Of a DNA stretch of 64,000 bases, positions 32,031-41,763 are shown piece after piece. Under the pieces are notes generated by a model, which saw nothing but the letters and a program-made list of their open reading frames with translations, was not told the origin of the DNA and did no database searches. The position numbers and the translations under genes were made by a program. How positions within the stretch are numbered: position 1 is the stretch's first letter; each line of letters starts with the position of its first letter. Origin of the DNA: Cupriavidus gilardii. GTDB lineage: Bacteria > Pseudomonadota > Gammaproteobacteria > Burkholderiales > Burkholderiaceae. The DNA lies in assembly GCF_008801915.1 (NCBI RefSeq), contig NZ_VZOV01000010.1:1-64000 (forward strand), written 5' to 3'.

Positions 32031-32867
32031 ATGCGAGACCTCCCGACGCCTACCCAGCCGCTCTTCGATTCCTTGCCCAATGGCCTGGCGGGCCATCCGG
32101 GCCGGAGGCGTCTTCATCGCCAATCCGTTGCGCAGCAAGATGCAGCGCCTGCTCTCAGCGTGGCGTGGGCGCGCCACCAGGACGAAGTAGTCGAGGCGCA
32201 GCGGCTGCGCTACAAGGTGTTCGCGGAGGAGATGGGCGCGCGCCTGTCGACCACGTCGCCCGAACTCGACATCGACATGTTCGACGCCTACTGCGACCAC
32301 CTGATCGTGCGCGACCTGGCCACGCTGAAGGTCGTCGGCACCTACCGCGTGCTGCCGCCGCACCAGGCCAAGCGCATCGGCTGCCTCTACGCCGAATCGG
32401 AATTCGACCTGGTTCGGCTGGCGCACCTGAAGCCGAAGATGGTCGAGCTGGGGCGTTCGTGCGTGCATCGCGACTACCGCACCGGCAGCGTCATCATGGC
32501 GCTGTGGGGCGGCCTGGGCGAGTACCTGCAGCGCTGGGGTATCGAGTCGATGCTGGGCTGCGCGAGCGTGCCAATCAACGACGGCGGCCATATCGCGGCC
32601 AGCCTGAGCCGCGTGTTCGCGCGCAACTATCTGGCACCGATCGAATACCACGCGTTTCCGCGGCTGCCGCTGCCGGTCCACGAGCTGAACCAGGATCTCG
32701 AAGTCGAGCCGCCCGCGCTGATCAAGGGCTATCTGCGCCTGGGCGCGCGCATCTGCGGCATGCCGGCCTGGGATCCGGACTTCAATGTGGCGGACTTCCT
32801 CACGCTGCTGCGCGTCAATGACATGAACCCGCGTTATGCGCGGCATTTCCTCGGGCTGCAGCGCTGA
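32031..32867 (+). CDS. olsB: Ornithine-acyl-ACP N-acyltransferase-like (OlsB)
   Basis: GNAT-fold acyltransferase of the OlsB type, first step of ornithine-lipid synthesis: 3-hydroxyacyl-ACP plus ornithine to lyso-ornithine lipid. 278 aa. Typical segments are EAQRLRYKVFAEEMGARL, FDAYCDHLIVRD, VVGTYRVLPP, MVELGRSCVHRDYRTG and SMLGCASVPI. ATG 32031 has AAAGGA six bases upstream; ATG 32007 would leave almost no leader from the Pho promoter. No olsA-like acyltransferase is adjacent. The PhoB box and the phosphate neighbours fit replacement of phospholipids under phosphate shortage. An N-acyl amino acid synthase is the main alternative. Confidence 0.83.
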   Translation: MRDLPTPTQPLFDSLPNGLAGHPGRRRLHRQSVAQQDAAPALSVAWARHQDEVVEAQRLRYKVFAEEMGARLSTTSPELDIDMFDAYCDHLIVRDLATLKVVGTYRVLPPHQAKRIGCLYAESEFDLVRLAHLKPKMVELGRSCVHRDYRTGSVIMALWGGLGEYLQRWGIESMLGCASVPINDGGHIAASLSRVFARNYLAPIEYHAFPRLPLPVHELNQDLEVEPPALIKGYLRLGARICGMPAWDPDFNVADFLTLLRVNDMNPRYARHFLGLQR

Positions 32868-32902
32868 CGGGATCAGGTAAGGCGCGCCGCGCTGGCGCGC
32901 TG

Positions 32903-32950
32903 CCCTCACCCCGGCCCTCTCCCGCGAGCGGGAGAGGGAGAACACCCGCG
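32903..32950. repeat. REP-like palindrome between olsB and ppx
   Basis: CCCTCTCCCGC (32915-32925) and GCGGGAGAGGG (32928-32938) form an 11-bp stem with a 2-base centre. CCCTCACCCCGG precedes it and AGAACACCCGCG follows. The trailing AGAACACCCGCG recurs at 57055. The two flanking genes are convergent. Confidence 0.85.
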
Positions 32951-32988
32951 CTGTTTCCGGGTGCCTTCTGACGGCGACTGCCACGGAT

Positions 32989-34527
32989 TCAGACGTACAC
33001 CACCTTGTAGCGGATGCCGATCCGCTCCCATTCGTCGGCTTCCTTGCCGAGGCTGTATTCGACCAGCGGATTGGCCTCGACCCACGCCTTGGGCAGCCGC
33101 ACCTCGAAGCCCTCTTCCAGCGCATCGGCGCGCTGGCTGACCTTGATCTCCGGCAGTTCGACGTCGGCGCGCCGCCGGCACAGCACGAAGGCCAGGCGCA
33201 GGCTGAACAGCATGCGCCAGTCGAGAAAGCGTCCGCGTCCCGACAGCTTGCCGAGCTTGCCGGCATGGCCGAGCAGCAGCGTCGCGAGCCGAGCCTGATC
33301 GGTCTTCGAAAAGCCCGGCATGTCCGCATGCGTGGCGATATAGGCCGAATGCTTGTGGTAGCTGCTGTGCGCGATCGACATGCCGATCTCGTGCAGGCTC
33401 GCAGCCCAGCCCAGCAGCGCCAGATTGTCATCGCGCCGCTCATTGACGGGATCGGGAAATTGCGCCAGCAATCGTTGCGCGGCCTGGCGCACGCGCGCGG
33501 CCTGCGCGCGGTCGACGCCGTAGCGGCGCATGAACTGATCGACCGTGACGGTGCGCATGTCCTCGTGATGACTGCGGCCGAGCAGGTCATACAGCACGCC
33601 AAGCCGCAGCGCGCCATCTGTCACGTCCATGCGGTCGATGTCGAGCTCCGCAAACACGCCCAGCATGATCGACAGCCCGCCGGGCAAGACCGGAATCCGG
33701 TCGGGCTTCAGCCCGATCAGCCGCACGCGATTGGTGTTCTCCGCCTTGATCAGCGCGCGCTTGAGCCGCTCCAGCCCTTCGCGCGTGATGCCATGCTCCT
33801 GCGCGTTGTCATTCATGCCGTTCAGTTCGATCAACTCGGCCAGCGCGCGCGCCGTACCCGACGAGCCCACCGCCTGCTGCCAGCCCGCACTGCGGTACTG
33901 GCGCACCAGCACCTGGATCTCGCGGCGCGCGGCCAGCTCCGCCTGCTTCATCGCGTACTCGTCGACATTGCCGCTGGGAAAGAACTGCCGGCTGTGCGAT
34001 ACGCAGCCGATGTACAGCGACTCCATCAGCTTGGCGGTGTAGCCATGGCCGATGATGAATTCCGTCGAGCCGCCGCCGATATCGACGACCAGCCGATTGC
34101 CGGCGCAGGCCGGCGCATCGTGCGACGCGCCCAGGTAGATCAGCCGGGCTTCCTCGCGGCCGGCAATCACTTCGATCGGAAAGCCCAGCGCGTTCTCGGC
34201 CTCGATCAGGAATTCCGACGCGTTCTTGGCCACGCGCAGCGTATTGGTGGCGACGGCGCGCACCTGATCCGGCGAGAATTCGCGCAGGCGGTCGCCGAAG
34301 CGCCGCAGCGCATCGACGCCGCGGCGCCGCGCCGGCTGGTCCAGGTACTTGTCGGCGGTCAGGCCCGCGGCCAGGCGAACCGGTTCGCGCAGCGCATCGA
34401 CCTGGAAGATCTGGCTGACCGGACCGGTCGCGGTCTGCGTCTCGTCGACGCGGCCGATCATCAGCCGGAAGCTGTTGGAGCCCATATCGACGGCGGCGAG
34501 CAGGCGGGGAGTATTGTTCATCGTCAT
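32989..34527 (-). CDS. ppx: Exopolyphosphatase
   Basis: Releases orthophosphate from the ends of polyphosphate. 512 aa, near the usual 500. It is a sugar-kinase/Hsp70-like ATPase fold with LLAAVDMGSNSFRLMIGRV at the N-terminus, RLVVDIGGGSTEFIIG near 150, and an HD-like C-terminal region (WAASLHEIGMSIAHSSYHKH). The start is ATG 34527 (MTMNN) or 34521 (MNNTP); neither has a clear Shine-Dalgarno. It is divergent from ppk, with a PhoB-type promoter of its own about 60-90 bases upstream. Confidence 0.95.
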   Translation of the reverse strand: MTMNNTPRLLAAVDMGSNSFRLMIGRVDETQTATGPVSQIFQVDALREPVRLAAGLTADKYLDQPARRRGVDALRRFGDRLREFSPDQVRAVATNTLRVAKNASEFLIEAENALGFPIEVIAGREEARLIYLGASHDAPACAGNRLVVDIGGGSTEFIIGHGYTAKLMESLYIGCVSHSRQFFPSGNVDEYAMKQAELAARREIQVLVRQYRSAGWQQAVGSSGTARALAELIELNGMNDNAQEHGITREGLERLKRALIKAENTNRVRLIGLKPDRIPVLPGGLSIMLGVFAELDIDRMDVTDGALRLGVLYDLLGRSHHEDMRTVTVDQFMRRYGVDRAQAARVRQAAQRLLAQFPDPVNERRDDNLALLGWAASLHEIGMSIAHSSYHKHSAYIATHADMPGFSKTDQARLATLLLGHAGKLGKLSGRGRFLDWRMLFSLRLAFVLCRRRADVELPEIKVSQRADALEEGFEVRLPKAWVEANPLVEYSLGKEADEWERIGIRYKVVYV

Positions 34528-34586
34528 AGCAGTCTGGAAACACGGACCGGCGGCGTTCCGCTCAGCGCCGGCCGCGCGAGGCACGA

Positions 34587-34620
34587 AGAATATGTCTTGG
34601 CCGTGTCGGTGTCATGACAA
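34587..34620 (-). promoter_or_regulatory. PhoB-box promoter of ppx
   Basis: On the minus strand TTGTCAT (34614-34620) and CCGACAC (34603-34609) are spaced by 4 bp. Ten bp later comes TATTCT (34587-34592) as -10. The predicted leader is about 50 bases. Confidence 0.75.
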
Positions 34621-34627
34621 AATCACG

Positions 34628-34645
34628 TTGTCATCAAGTTGACAC
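34628..34645 (+). promoter_or_regulatory. PhoB box upstream of ppk
   Basis: TTGTCAT (34628-34634) and TTGACAC (34639-34645) are spaced by 4 bp and face ppk. At the usual 10-bp distance the -10 (34656-34661) is weak. It lies seven bases from the ppx box on the other strand. Confidence 0.62.
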
Positions 34646-34690
34646 GATTCTATGGAAAAGTCGCCGCATCGCCCAAAGAAGGTCATGCCC

Positions 34691-36769
34691 ATGTCGACGA
34701 CCCCGCCCGGTACGCTGCTCAATCGCGAACTCGGCATCCTGGAATTCAACTCCCGTGTGTTGGCCCAGGCGGCGGACCAGTCGGTACCGCTGCTCGAGCG
34801 CCTCAAGTTCATCTGCATCGTGTCGAGCAATCTCGACGAATTCTTCGAGATCCGGATGGCCGGCCTGAAGGAGCAGATGCGCGACAACCCGTCCGGCCTG
34901 ACCCCGGACGGCCTGTCGTTCCAGCAGACCTACCAGTCGATCACCGAGCGGACACAGCGCCTCGTTGCAGCGCAGTATGCCATGCTGCAGGACGTGATAT
35001 TCCCCCTGCTCGAGCGCGAGGGCGTGTTCTTCCATATGACGACGGTGTGGAACGACGCACAGCGCGACTGGGCACGCGACTTTTTCGTGCGCGAGATCGG
35101 GCCGGTGCTGACGCCGATCGCGCTCGATCCCGCCCATCCCTTCCCCCGCGTTTCCAACAAGAGCCTGAACTTCGTCGTCGAGCTGTCGGGCAAGGACGCG
35201 TTCGGCCGCGAAGCCGATCTCGCGATCGTGCAGGCGCCGCGCGCGCTGCCGCGCGTCGTGCAGATGCCGCAGTCGCTGTCGGGCTATCCGTACGGCTTCG
35301 TGCTGCTGTCCTCGTTCATGCAGGGCTTCGTGCACGAGCTGTTCCCGGCGATCGAGGTCGACGGCTGCTACCAGTTCCGCGTCACGCGCAATTCGGATCT
35401 GTTCGTCTCCGAAGACGAGATTACGGATCTGCGCGAGGCGCTGCAGGACGAACTGCCGACGCGCCACTACGGCGATGCGGTGCGGCTGGAGGTCGCCGCC
35501 GAGACGCCGCCGGCGCTGACGCGGCGGCTGCTGACCGAGTTCGCGCTGGGCGAGCAGGACCTGTATCGCGTCAGCGGCCCGGTCAACCTGGTGCGGCTGA
35601 TGTCGATCCCCGACATGGTCGACCGCCCCGCGCTCAAGTATCCGCCGCACGTTCCGGCCGCAGTCAAGGCGTTCAGCGGCGGCACGCCGATGTTCGACGT
35701 GATCCGCCAGCGCGACGTGCTGCTGCACCATCCGTACGAGAGCTTCAGTTCGGTGCTGGATCTGCTGCAGCTGGCGGCCAACGATCCCGACGTGGTGGCG
35801 ATCAAGCAGACCGTCTACCGCACCGGCAACGATTCGCTGGTGATGGAAGCGCTGATGACCGCGGTGCGCAACGGCAAGGACGTGACCGTCGTGCTCGAGC
35901 TGCTGGCGCGCTTCGACGAGGAAACCAATATCAACTGGGCCGAGCGCCTGGAATCGGCCGGCGCGCACGTGATCTACGGCGTGGTCGGCCACAAGTGCCA
36001 CGCCAAGATGCTGCTGATCGTACGGCGCGAGCCGGCCGGTCCGAAGAGCAAGCAGACCAAGCTGCGCCGCTACGTGCATCTGGGCACCGGCAACTACCAT
36101 CCGCGCACCGCGCGGCTGTACACCGACTTCGGGCTGCTGACCGCCAACGAGGAGGTGTGCGAGGACGTGCACCACGTGTTCCAGCTGCTGACCGGCACGG
36201 CCGGCTCGATCAAGCTCAAGCATCTGTGGCAGTCGCCGTTCACGATGCAGAGCAACCTGGTCGAGCATATCCGTGCCGAGGCGCGCAACGCGCGGGCCGG
36301 CAAGCCGGCGCGCATCATCGCCAAGATGAACGCGCTGCTGGAGCCGTCGGTGATCGAGGAGCTCTACAAGGCCTCGCGCGCCGGCGTGCAGATCGACCTG
36401 ATCGTGCGCGGCGTCTGCGCGCTGCGGCCAGGCGTGCCGGGCCTGTCCGAGAACATCACGGTGCGATCGATCGTGGGCCGCTTCCTCGAGCACCATCGGG
36501 TCAACTACTTCCTCGCCGGCGGCACCGAACTGCTGTACCTGTCGAGCGCCGACTGGATGGACCGCAATCTGTTCCGCCGCGTCGAGGTCGCCTTCCCGAT
36601 CCTGGACAAGACGCTGAAGACGCGCGTGATCCAGGAAGGGCTGCTCGTGCATCTGCGCGACAACGGTTCGGCGTGGGTCATGCAGCCGGACGGCAGCTAT
36701 GTCCAGCAGACGGGCAAGGGGAAGGAACGGCGGATCAGCCAGATGGAGCTGCTGGGCATGTTCGCCTGA
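34691..36769 (+). CDS. ppk1: Polyphosphate kinase 1
   Basis: Makes polyphosphate from ATP at the inner face of the membrane. 692 aa, family length. N-terminal domain starts LLNRELGILEFNSRVLAQA, then SSNLDEFFEIRMAGLKEQ. The catalytic C-terminal domains contain KQTVYRTGNDSLVMEAL, the autophosphorylated histidine in YVHLGTGNYHPRTARLYTD, and YLSSADWMDRNLFRRVEVAFPI. ATG 34691 is chosen because AAGAAGG ends eight bases upstream; ATG 34652 would overlap the Pho promoter and ATG 34685 is too close to the ribosome-binding site. Divergent from ppx, so synthesis and breakdown share one control region. Confidence 0.96.
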   Translation: MSTTPPGTLLNRELGILEFNSRVLAQAADQSVPLLERLKFICIVSSNLDEFFEIRMAGLKEQMRDNPSGLTPDGLSFQQTYQSITERTQRLVAAQYAMLQDVIFPLLEREGVFFHMTTVWNDAQRDWARDFFVREIGPVLTPIALDPAHPFPRVSNKSLNFVVELSGKDAFGREADLAIVQAPRALPRVVQMPQSLSGYPYGFVLLSSFMQGFVHELFPAIEVDGCYQFRVTRNSDLFVSEDEITDLREALQDELPTRHYGDAVRLEVAAETPPALTRRLLTEFALGEQDLYRVSGPVNLVRLMSIPDMVDRPALKYPPHVPAAVKAFSGGTPMFDVIRQRDVLLHHPYESFSSVLDLLQLAANDPDVVAIKQTVYRTGNDSLVMEALMTAVRNGKDVTVVLELLARFDEETNINWAERLESAGAHVIYGVVGHKCHAKMLLIVRREPAGPKSKQTKLRRYVHLGTGNYHPRTARLYTDFGLLTANEEVCEDVHHVFQLLTGTAGSIKLKHLWQSPFTMQSNLVEHIRAEARNARAGKPARIIAKMNALLEPSVIEELYKASRAGVQIDLIVRGVCALRPGVPGLSENITVRSIVGRFLEHHRVNYFLAGGTELLYLSSADWMDRNLFRRVEVAFPILDKTLKTRVIQEGLLVHLRDNGSAWVMQPDGSYVQQTGKGKERRISQMELLGMFA

Positions 36770-36871
36770 GGGCGACGGCGCCTTTTCCGTCGAAGGCAAA
36801 GGTGCCTGCCTCGCGTCCGCGAGAAAGACGGCGCCCTGCCTCTCGGCACCCTACCTCCGGGCGCCCTACCC

Positions 36872-38191
36872 CTACGCCGCGTGCCGCGCGCCCGGCTGAT
36901 GGATGCTGCGGTCGACCGGAAACACCACGCGGAACACGCTGCCCTTGCCTACCTCGCTGCTGATGCGCAGTTCGGCATGGTGGCGCGACAGCACGTGCTT
37001 GACGATCGCCAGCCCCAGGCCGGTGCCGCCGGTATCGCGCGAGCGGCTGCGGTCGACCCGATAGAAGCGCTCGGTCAGCCGCGGAATGTGCTCGGCGGCG
37101 ATGCCCAGGCCCGTATCGCTGACCGAGAACACCGCATGGCCGTCGCGGTAGCACAGGCCGATGCCGATGCGGCCGCCGTCGGGCGTGTAGCGCACCGCAT
37201 TCGATACCAGATTGCCCAGCGCCGACAGCAGCTCGGTTTCGCTGCCGCGGATGCCGACCGTCCGGTCGATGTCGGCGGTGATCTCGTGCCGGCCCTGCGA
37301 CAGCCCCTGCGCGTCGTGCACCAGGTGATGCACCAGCGCGCCGATGTCGACCGGATCCTGGCTGGGCGGCTGCATATCGCTCTCGAGCTTGGCCAGCGCC
37401 AGCAGGTCCTCGACGATATGCTGCATGCGCATCGCCTGCGTCATCATCATGTCGACATAGCGCCGGCGATCCTCGTCCGAGACCGGCAGATCGCGCACGG
37501 TCTCGAGAAAGCCCGTCAGCACCGTCAGCGGCGTCTTCAGTTCATGCGAGACATTGGCGACGAAATCGCGCCGCATCGACTCGGTGTTCTCGAGCTTGGT
37601 GATGTCCTGCGTCAGCACCAGCTTGCGATTGTCGCCATAGGGCAGCACCTGCACCGCCAGCACGCTCTGCTTGTGTTCGCCCATGTCGCGCATCTGCAAG
37701 GGTTCGTCGAAACGTTGCAACATCAGGTACTGCACAAACTCCGGGCGCCGGATCAGGTGCGTGATGCGCTGGCGCGCGTCGCGCCGCGCGCTGAGGCCGA
37801 AGTGCAGCTCGGCCACGGCGTTGCACCACTCGATCTGGTCGGCGTCGTCCAGCATCAGCACGCCGTTGGGCGAGGCCTGGATGGCCTGGATGAAGCGCGT
37901 GTGCTGCTGCTCGACCTGCAGCACCTGCATGCGCCAGCGCTTGACGAGACGGTGCAGGCGGTAATAGACCTCGCCCCACAGCCCGACCGCGCTCGGAATC
38001 TCGCCGTAGGCAGGCGCGTCCAGCACCTTCCACAGCCGGTTGATCTGATACAGGTAGAACACCAGCAGCGCCAGCAGCGCGCCGGTGGTCACCGCCAGCG
38101 CGGCGGTGACGCCGACGAAGACGGCCAGCAGCGCGGCGGCGATGGCCAGCAGGATCAGGACGGCCGCGGATCGGGCCCAGATGACATTCAT
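36872..38191 (-). CDS. phoR: Phosphate-regulon sensor kinase PhoR
   Basis: Membrane histidine kinase that phosphorylates PhoB when phosphate is scarce. 439 aa. It has two N-terminal membrane segments within residues 1-50 and a PAS domain (FIQAIQASPNGVLMLDDADQ, about 100-200). The H-box is FVANVSHELKTPLTVLTGF. The N, G1 and G2 boxes follow (ALGNLVSNAVRYTPDGG, DTGLGIAAEHIPRLTERFYR, GGTGLGLAIVKHVLSRH). No periplasmic sensor domain is present, as expected for PhoR, which senses through Pst and PhoU. It follows phoB by 157 bp and is last in the pst-pho order. Confidence 0.96.
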   Translation of the reverse strand: MNVIWARSAAVLILLAIAAALLAVFVGVTAALAVTTGALLALLVFYLYQINRLWKVLDAPAYGEIPSAVGLWGEVYYRLHRLVKRWRMQVLQVEQQHTRFIQAIQASPNGVLMLDDADQIEWCNAVAELHFGLSARRDARQRITHLIRRPEFVQYLMLQRFDEPLQMRDMGEHKQSVLAVQVLPYGDNRKLVLTQDITKLENTESMRRDFVANVSHELKTPLTVLTGFLETVRDLPVSDEDRRRYVDMMMTQAMRMQHIVEDLLALAKLESDMQPPSQDPVDIGALVHHLVHDAQGLSQGRHEITADIDRTVGIRGSETELLSALGNLVSNAVRYTPDGGRIGIGLCYRDGHAVFSVSDTGLGIAAEHIPRLTERFYRVDRSRSRDTGGTGLGLAIVKHVLSRHHAELRISSEVGKGSVFRVVFPVDRSIHQPGARHAA

Positions 38192-38348
38192 GAGATCGTG
38201 CGATGGCAGCCTGGCAGGGTACGGCGAAGGCGACAGTCAGGGCCGCCCCCGCAGGCGGGATGGGCCGCAGTGTGCCACGAAACCGCGGAAAGCGACGCCG
38301 CCTCGCCCAGCCCGCGGATCCCGCGGCAAACCTGGCGAGGCCGGCCGC

Positions 38349-39056
38349 TCACTGTCCCGGCGACCGGGCCAGGCGGTAGCCGCTGCCGCGGACCGTCTCG
38401 ATCATCGCGCTGTAGCCGCCGGGAGCCAGCGCCGCGCGCAGCCGCTTGATATGCACGTCGACGGTGCGCTCTTCCACGAAAACGTGGTCGCCCCAGACCT
38501 GGTCCAGCAGCTGCGAGCGGCTGTGCACGCGCTCCGGGTGGGTCATCAGGAAATGCAGCAGGCGGAATTCGGTCGGGCCGAGTTCCAGCTTGATCGGGCC
38601 GGATTCGTCCTGGCCGGTGACGCGATGCGTGGCCGGGTCCAGCCGCAGGCCGTTGATCGCCACGACGTCGTCGGTCAGCTGCGGCGCGCGGCGGCGCAGC
38701 ACCGCCTTGATGCGCGCCAGCAGCTCCTTCGGCGAGAACGGCTTGGTCACGTAGTCGTCGGCACCCGCCTCCAGCCCCATGACCTTGTCCTGCTCCTCGC
38801 TGCGCGCGGTCAGCATGATGATCGGGATCTGCTTGGTGCGTTCGTTGTTGCGCAGTTCCTTGGCGAACACCGCCCCGGACTTGCCCGGCAGCATCCAGTC
38901 GAGCAGCACCAGATCGGGCAATACATCGCTCATCAGCGACAGCGCCTGCTCGGCGTTGTAGGCACGGATCGGATAGTGCCCGGCGTGCTGCAGGTTGACG
39001 GCGATCAGTTCGGCAATGGCCGGTTCGTCTTCGACGACCAGAATACTGCTAGGCAT
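38349..39056 (-). CDS. phoB: Phosphate-regulon response regulator PhoB
   Basis: OmpR-type transcription activator for Pho boxes. 235 aa. The receiver has acidic ILVVEDEPA, phosphoacceptor Asp in LVLLDWMLPGKSG and Lys in DDYVTKPFSPKELLARI. The winged helix has LGPTEFRLLHFLMTHPERVHSR and EERTVDVHIKRLRAAL with YSAMIETVRGSGYRL. The gene lies between phoU and phoR in the same direction. Its predicted binding sites are found within this window at five places. No Pho box is seen directly upstream of phoB, so it is likely read from the pstS promoter. Confidence 0.97.
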   Translation of the reverse strand: MPSSILVVEDEPAIAELIAVNLQHAGHYPIRAYNAEQALSLMSDVLPDLVLLDWMLPGKSGAVFAKELRNNERTKQIPIIMLTARSEEQDKVMGLEAGADDYVTKPFSPKELLARIKAVLRRRAPQLTDDVVAINGLRLDPATHRVTGQDESGPIKLELGPTEFRLLHFLMTHPERVHSRSQLLDQVWGDHVFVEERTVDVHIKRLRAALAPGGYSAMIETVRGSGYRLARSPGQ

Positions 39057-39212
39057 GAATGAGGTCTCCGCTCTCTGGCAGGTTCAGGTATTGGCAGATG
39101 GAACAGCGAGATGACGTAGTACAGCGGGCGATCTACGGCGAGCGAAACGGGCAGGTACACACCGGGCAGCAAGACAACGGACAGGTACCACGGCGTCGCT
39201 CGACCGGTTGGA

Positions 39213-39917
39213 TCAGCTCAGCGCTTCCTTTTCCATGTCCTCGCGCGACGTGTGGCGAACGTCGGTGCCCTTGACGATGTAGATGATGAATTCGGCAATG
39301 TTCTTCGCATGGTCGCCGATGCGCTCGACGGCCTTGGCGATGAACAGGAAGTCCAGCGCGACCGAGATCGTGCGCGGGTCTTCCATCATGTAGGTGATCA
39401 GCTTGCGCACGAAGGCACGGAATTCGTCGTCGATCGCCTTGTCGTCCTTGACGATGCGCGCGGCCGCGACCGTATCAAGGCGCGCGAAGGCATCGAGCGA
39501 CTTGCGCAGCAGCGCGATCGCCAGATCGCCGGCCAGCTTGACCTCGGCGTAGTTGATGCCTTGCGCGCCGGTCTCTTCCATGATGTGCTTGGTACGCTTG
39601 GCGATCTTCTCGGCCTCGTCGCCGGCGCGCTCCAGGTTCGTGATGGTCTTGGAGATGGCCATGACCAGGCGCAGATCGCGCGCGGTCGGCTGGCGGCGCG
39701 CGATGATATTGCCGCAGTCGGCATCGATCTCGATCTCGAGCGCGTTGATCTGGTTCTCGCGCTCGATGACCTGCTCGGCCAGCGTGGCATCGAATTCGGC
39801 CAGCGCCTTCATCGCGGTATCGATCTGCGCCTCGACCAGGCCGCCCATCTGCAGCAGCTTGGTATTGATCGCGTTGAGGTCGGCGTCGAATTGGGTCGAC
39901 AGGTGCTTGTCGGTCAT
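39213..39917 (-). CDS. phoU: Phosphate transport regulator PhoU
   Basis: Couples the Pst transporter to PhoR and keeps the regulon off when phosphate is plentiful. 234 aa as a two-fold repeat of three-helix PhoU domains. Metal-binding acidic motifs occur once per repeat: NLERAGDEAEKIAKRTKHI and AVERIGDHAKNIAEFIIYI. Start ATG 39917 (MTDKHLSTQFDADL) has GGAG at better spacing than the adjacent ATG 39920. Located between pstB and phoB. Confidence 0.96.
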   Translation of the reverse strand: MTDKHLSTQFDADLNAINTKLLQMGGLVEAQIDTAMKALAEFDATLAEQVIERENQINALEIEIDADCGNIIARRQPTARDLRLVMAISKTITNLERAGDEAEKIAKRTKHIMEETGAQGINYAEVKLAGDLAIALLRKSLDAFARLDTVAAARIVKDDKAIDDEFRAFVRKLITYMMEDPRTISVALDFLFIAKAVERIGDHAKNIAEFIIYIVKGTDVRHTSREDMEKEALS

Positions 39918-39991
39918 CATGTTCTCCTGGCCGCGGATGCTGGCGCTTCGCGCGACACGGCGGGCGTTGCTTGGACGGGCTGCCTTGCTGC

Positions 39992-40780
39992 TCAGCCGAA
40001 ACGGCCGGTGATGTAGTCCTCGGTTTCCTTGCGGTGCGGCTTGATGAAGATCTTCTCCGTCTCGCCGAACTCGATCAGCTCGCCCAGGTACATGTAGGCG
40101 GTGAAATCCGAGCAACGCGCGGCCTGCTGCATATTATGGGTCACGATCACCACGGTGTACTCGTCCTTCAGTTCCGCGATCAGTTCCTCGATGCGGCCGG
40201 TCGAGATCGGGTCCAGCGCCGAGCACGGCTCGTCGAGCAGCAGCACCTCCGGGCGGATCGCAATGCCGCGCGCGATGCACAGCCGCTGCTGCTGGCCGCC
40301 GGACAGGCTGTAGCCCGACTGGTGCAGCTTGTCCTTGGCCTCGTTCCACAGCGCGGCCTTCGACAGCGCCCACTCGACGCGGTCGTCCATCTCCGAGCGC
40401 GACAGCTTCTCGAACAGCCGCACGCCGAAGGCGATATTGTCGTAGATCGACATCGGGAACGGCGTCGGCTTCTGGAACACCATGCCGACCTTGGCGCGCA
40501 GCAGCGCGATGTCCTTGCGGCTGGTCAGCAGGTTCTCGCCGTCCATGTTGATCTCGCCCTCGGCACGCTGCTCGGGATAGAGCGCGTACATCTTGTTCAG
40601 GGTACGCAGCAGGGTCGATTTGCCGCAGCCCGAGGGACCGATGAAGGCGGTGACCTTGCGGTCCGGGATCGACATGTTGATGTTCTTCAGCGCATGGAAC
40701 TGTCCGTAGTAGAAGTTCAGGTTGCGCACGTCGATCTTGGCGCGGACGCTGTCGGGGATGTCGATGACGGTCGAAGTCAT
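39992..40780 (-). CDS. pstB: Phosphate ABC transporter ATPase
   Basis: ATPase of the high-affinity phosphate importer. 262 aa. Walker A is [19 protein letters not shown], the signature is [18 protein letters not shown] and Walker B is [13 protein letters not shown]. The H-loop is [17 protein letters not shown] 40780 ([16 protein letters not shown]) is chosen; the long upstream in-frame reading lies over pstA. It sits 71 bp after pstA and 74 bp before phoU in the operon. Confidence 0.97.
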   Translation of the reverse strand: MTSTVIDIPDSVRAKIDVRNLNFYYGQFHALKNINMSIPDRKVTAFIGPSGCGKSTLLRTLNKMYALYPEQRAEGEINMDGENLLTSRKDIALLRAKVGMVFQKPTPFPMSIYDNIAFGVRLFEKLSRSEMDDRVEWALSKAALWNEAKDKLHQSGYSLSGGQQQRLCIARGIAIRPEVLLLDEPCSALDPISTGRIEELIAELKDEYTVVIVTHNMQQAARCSDFTAYMYLGELIEFGETEKIFIKPHRKETEDYITGRFG

Positions 40781-40851
40781 GCTGGGTCTCGCAGGTAGAT
40801 TCGTGGTTTCGCGTGCTGCTTGCGGTTCGTTTTGCTGTCTGCCGGTTGCGT

Positions 40852-41763
40852 TCACTGGCTCTTCTTGAACAGCACGCGCGCCAGGATGTTCAGCGCCAGG
40901 ACGCCGATCGTGATCAGGAACACGCCGGCCCATGCCAGCTGCTGCCATTCGGTGAACGGGCTCATCGCGAAGCGGAAGATCGTCACCGGCAGGTTGGCCA
41001 TCGGCTTGTTCAGATCCGTGCTCCAGAACTGGTTCGACAGCGCGGTGAACAGCAGCGGCGCGGTTTCGCCGGCGATCCGGGCCACCGCCAGCAGCACGCC
41101 GGTGATGATGCCCGCGTACGAGGCCTTGACCGTGATCGACAGCACCATCTTCCATTTCGGCGTGCCGAGCGCGAAGGCGGCCTCGCGCAGCGCGTTGGGC
41201 ACCAGGTTCAGCATGTTCTCGGTGGTGCGCACGACGATCGGGATCTGCAGCAGCGCCAGCGAGCAGATGCCGGCCCAGGCCGAGAAATGCCCCATCCGGG
41301 CCACCACCAGCGCATAGACGAACAGGCCGATCACGATCGACGGCGCCGACAGCAGGATGTCGTTGATGAAGCGGATGAAGCTGGCCAGCGGGGACTTCTG
41401 GCCATACTCGGCCAGGTAGATGCCGGCCAGGATGCCCAGCGGCGTGCCGAACACGGTGGCCAGGCCCACCATCACGAAACTGCCGAAGATCGCGTTGGCG
41501 AGACCGCCGCCGGCGGTATTCGGTGCCGGCGTCATCTGCGTGAACAGGTCGATCGACAATCCGCCGATGCCCAGCGAGATCGTCGTCCACAGGATCCACG
41601 CGAGCCAGAACAGGCCGAAGGTCATCGCGGCCAGCGAGGCGGCCAGCGCGTAGACGTTGATGCGCTTGCGCCGCGCCTGCAGGCGCTCGCGCACCTCGTT
41701 GGCATTGGCATGGACCGCCGGGATCGACGAGGTCGACATGGTGGCTTGGCTGGTCGAATTCAT
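40852..41763 (-). CDS. pstA: Phosphate ABC transporter permease PstA
   Basis: Membrane permease of the Pst importer, 303 aa with six hydrophobic segments. Family segments are [39 protein letters not shown] and the EAA-loop region [21 protein letters not shown]. The ATG at 41763 overlaps the pstC stop by 4 bp, so translation is coupled. Confidence 0.96.
   Translation of the reverse strand: MNSTSQATMSTSSIPAVHANANEVRERLQARRKRINVYALAASLAAMTFGLFWLAWILWTTISLGIGGLSIDLFTQMTPAPNTAGGGLANAIFGSFVMVGLATVFGTPLGILAGIYLAEYGQKSPLASFIRFINDILLSAPSIVIGLFVYALVVARMGHFSAWAGICSLALLQIPIVVRTTENMLNLVPNALREAAFALGTPKWKMVLSITVKASYAGIITGVLLAVARIAGETAPLLFTALSNQFWSTDLNKPMANLPVTIFRFAMSPFTEWQQLAWAGVFLITIGVLALNILARVLFKKSQ

Noticed and set aside
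34652-34690. Longer ppk start at ATG 34652
   Set aside because: It would lie in the promoter region and has no Shine-Dalgarno, whereas ATG 34691 has AAGAAGG eight bases upstream.
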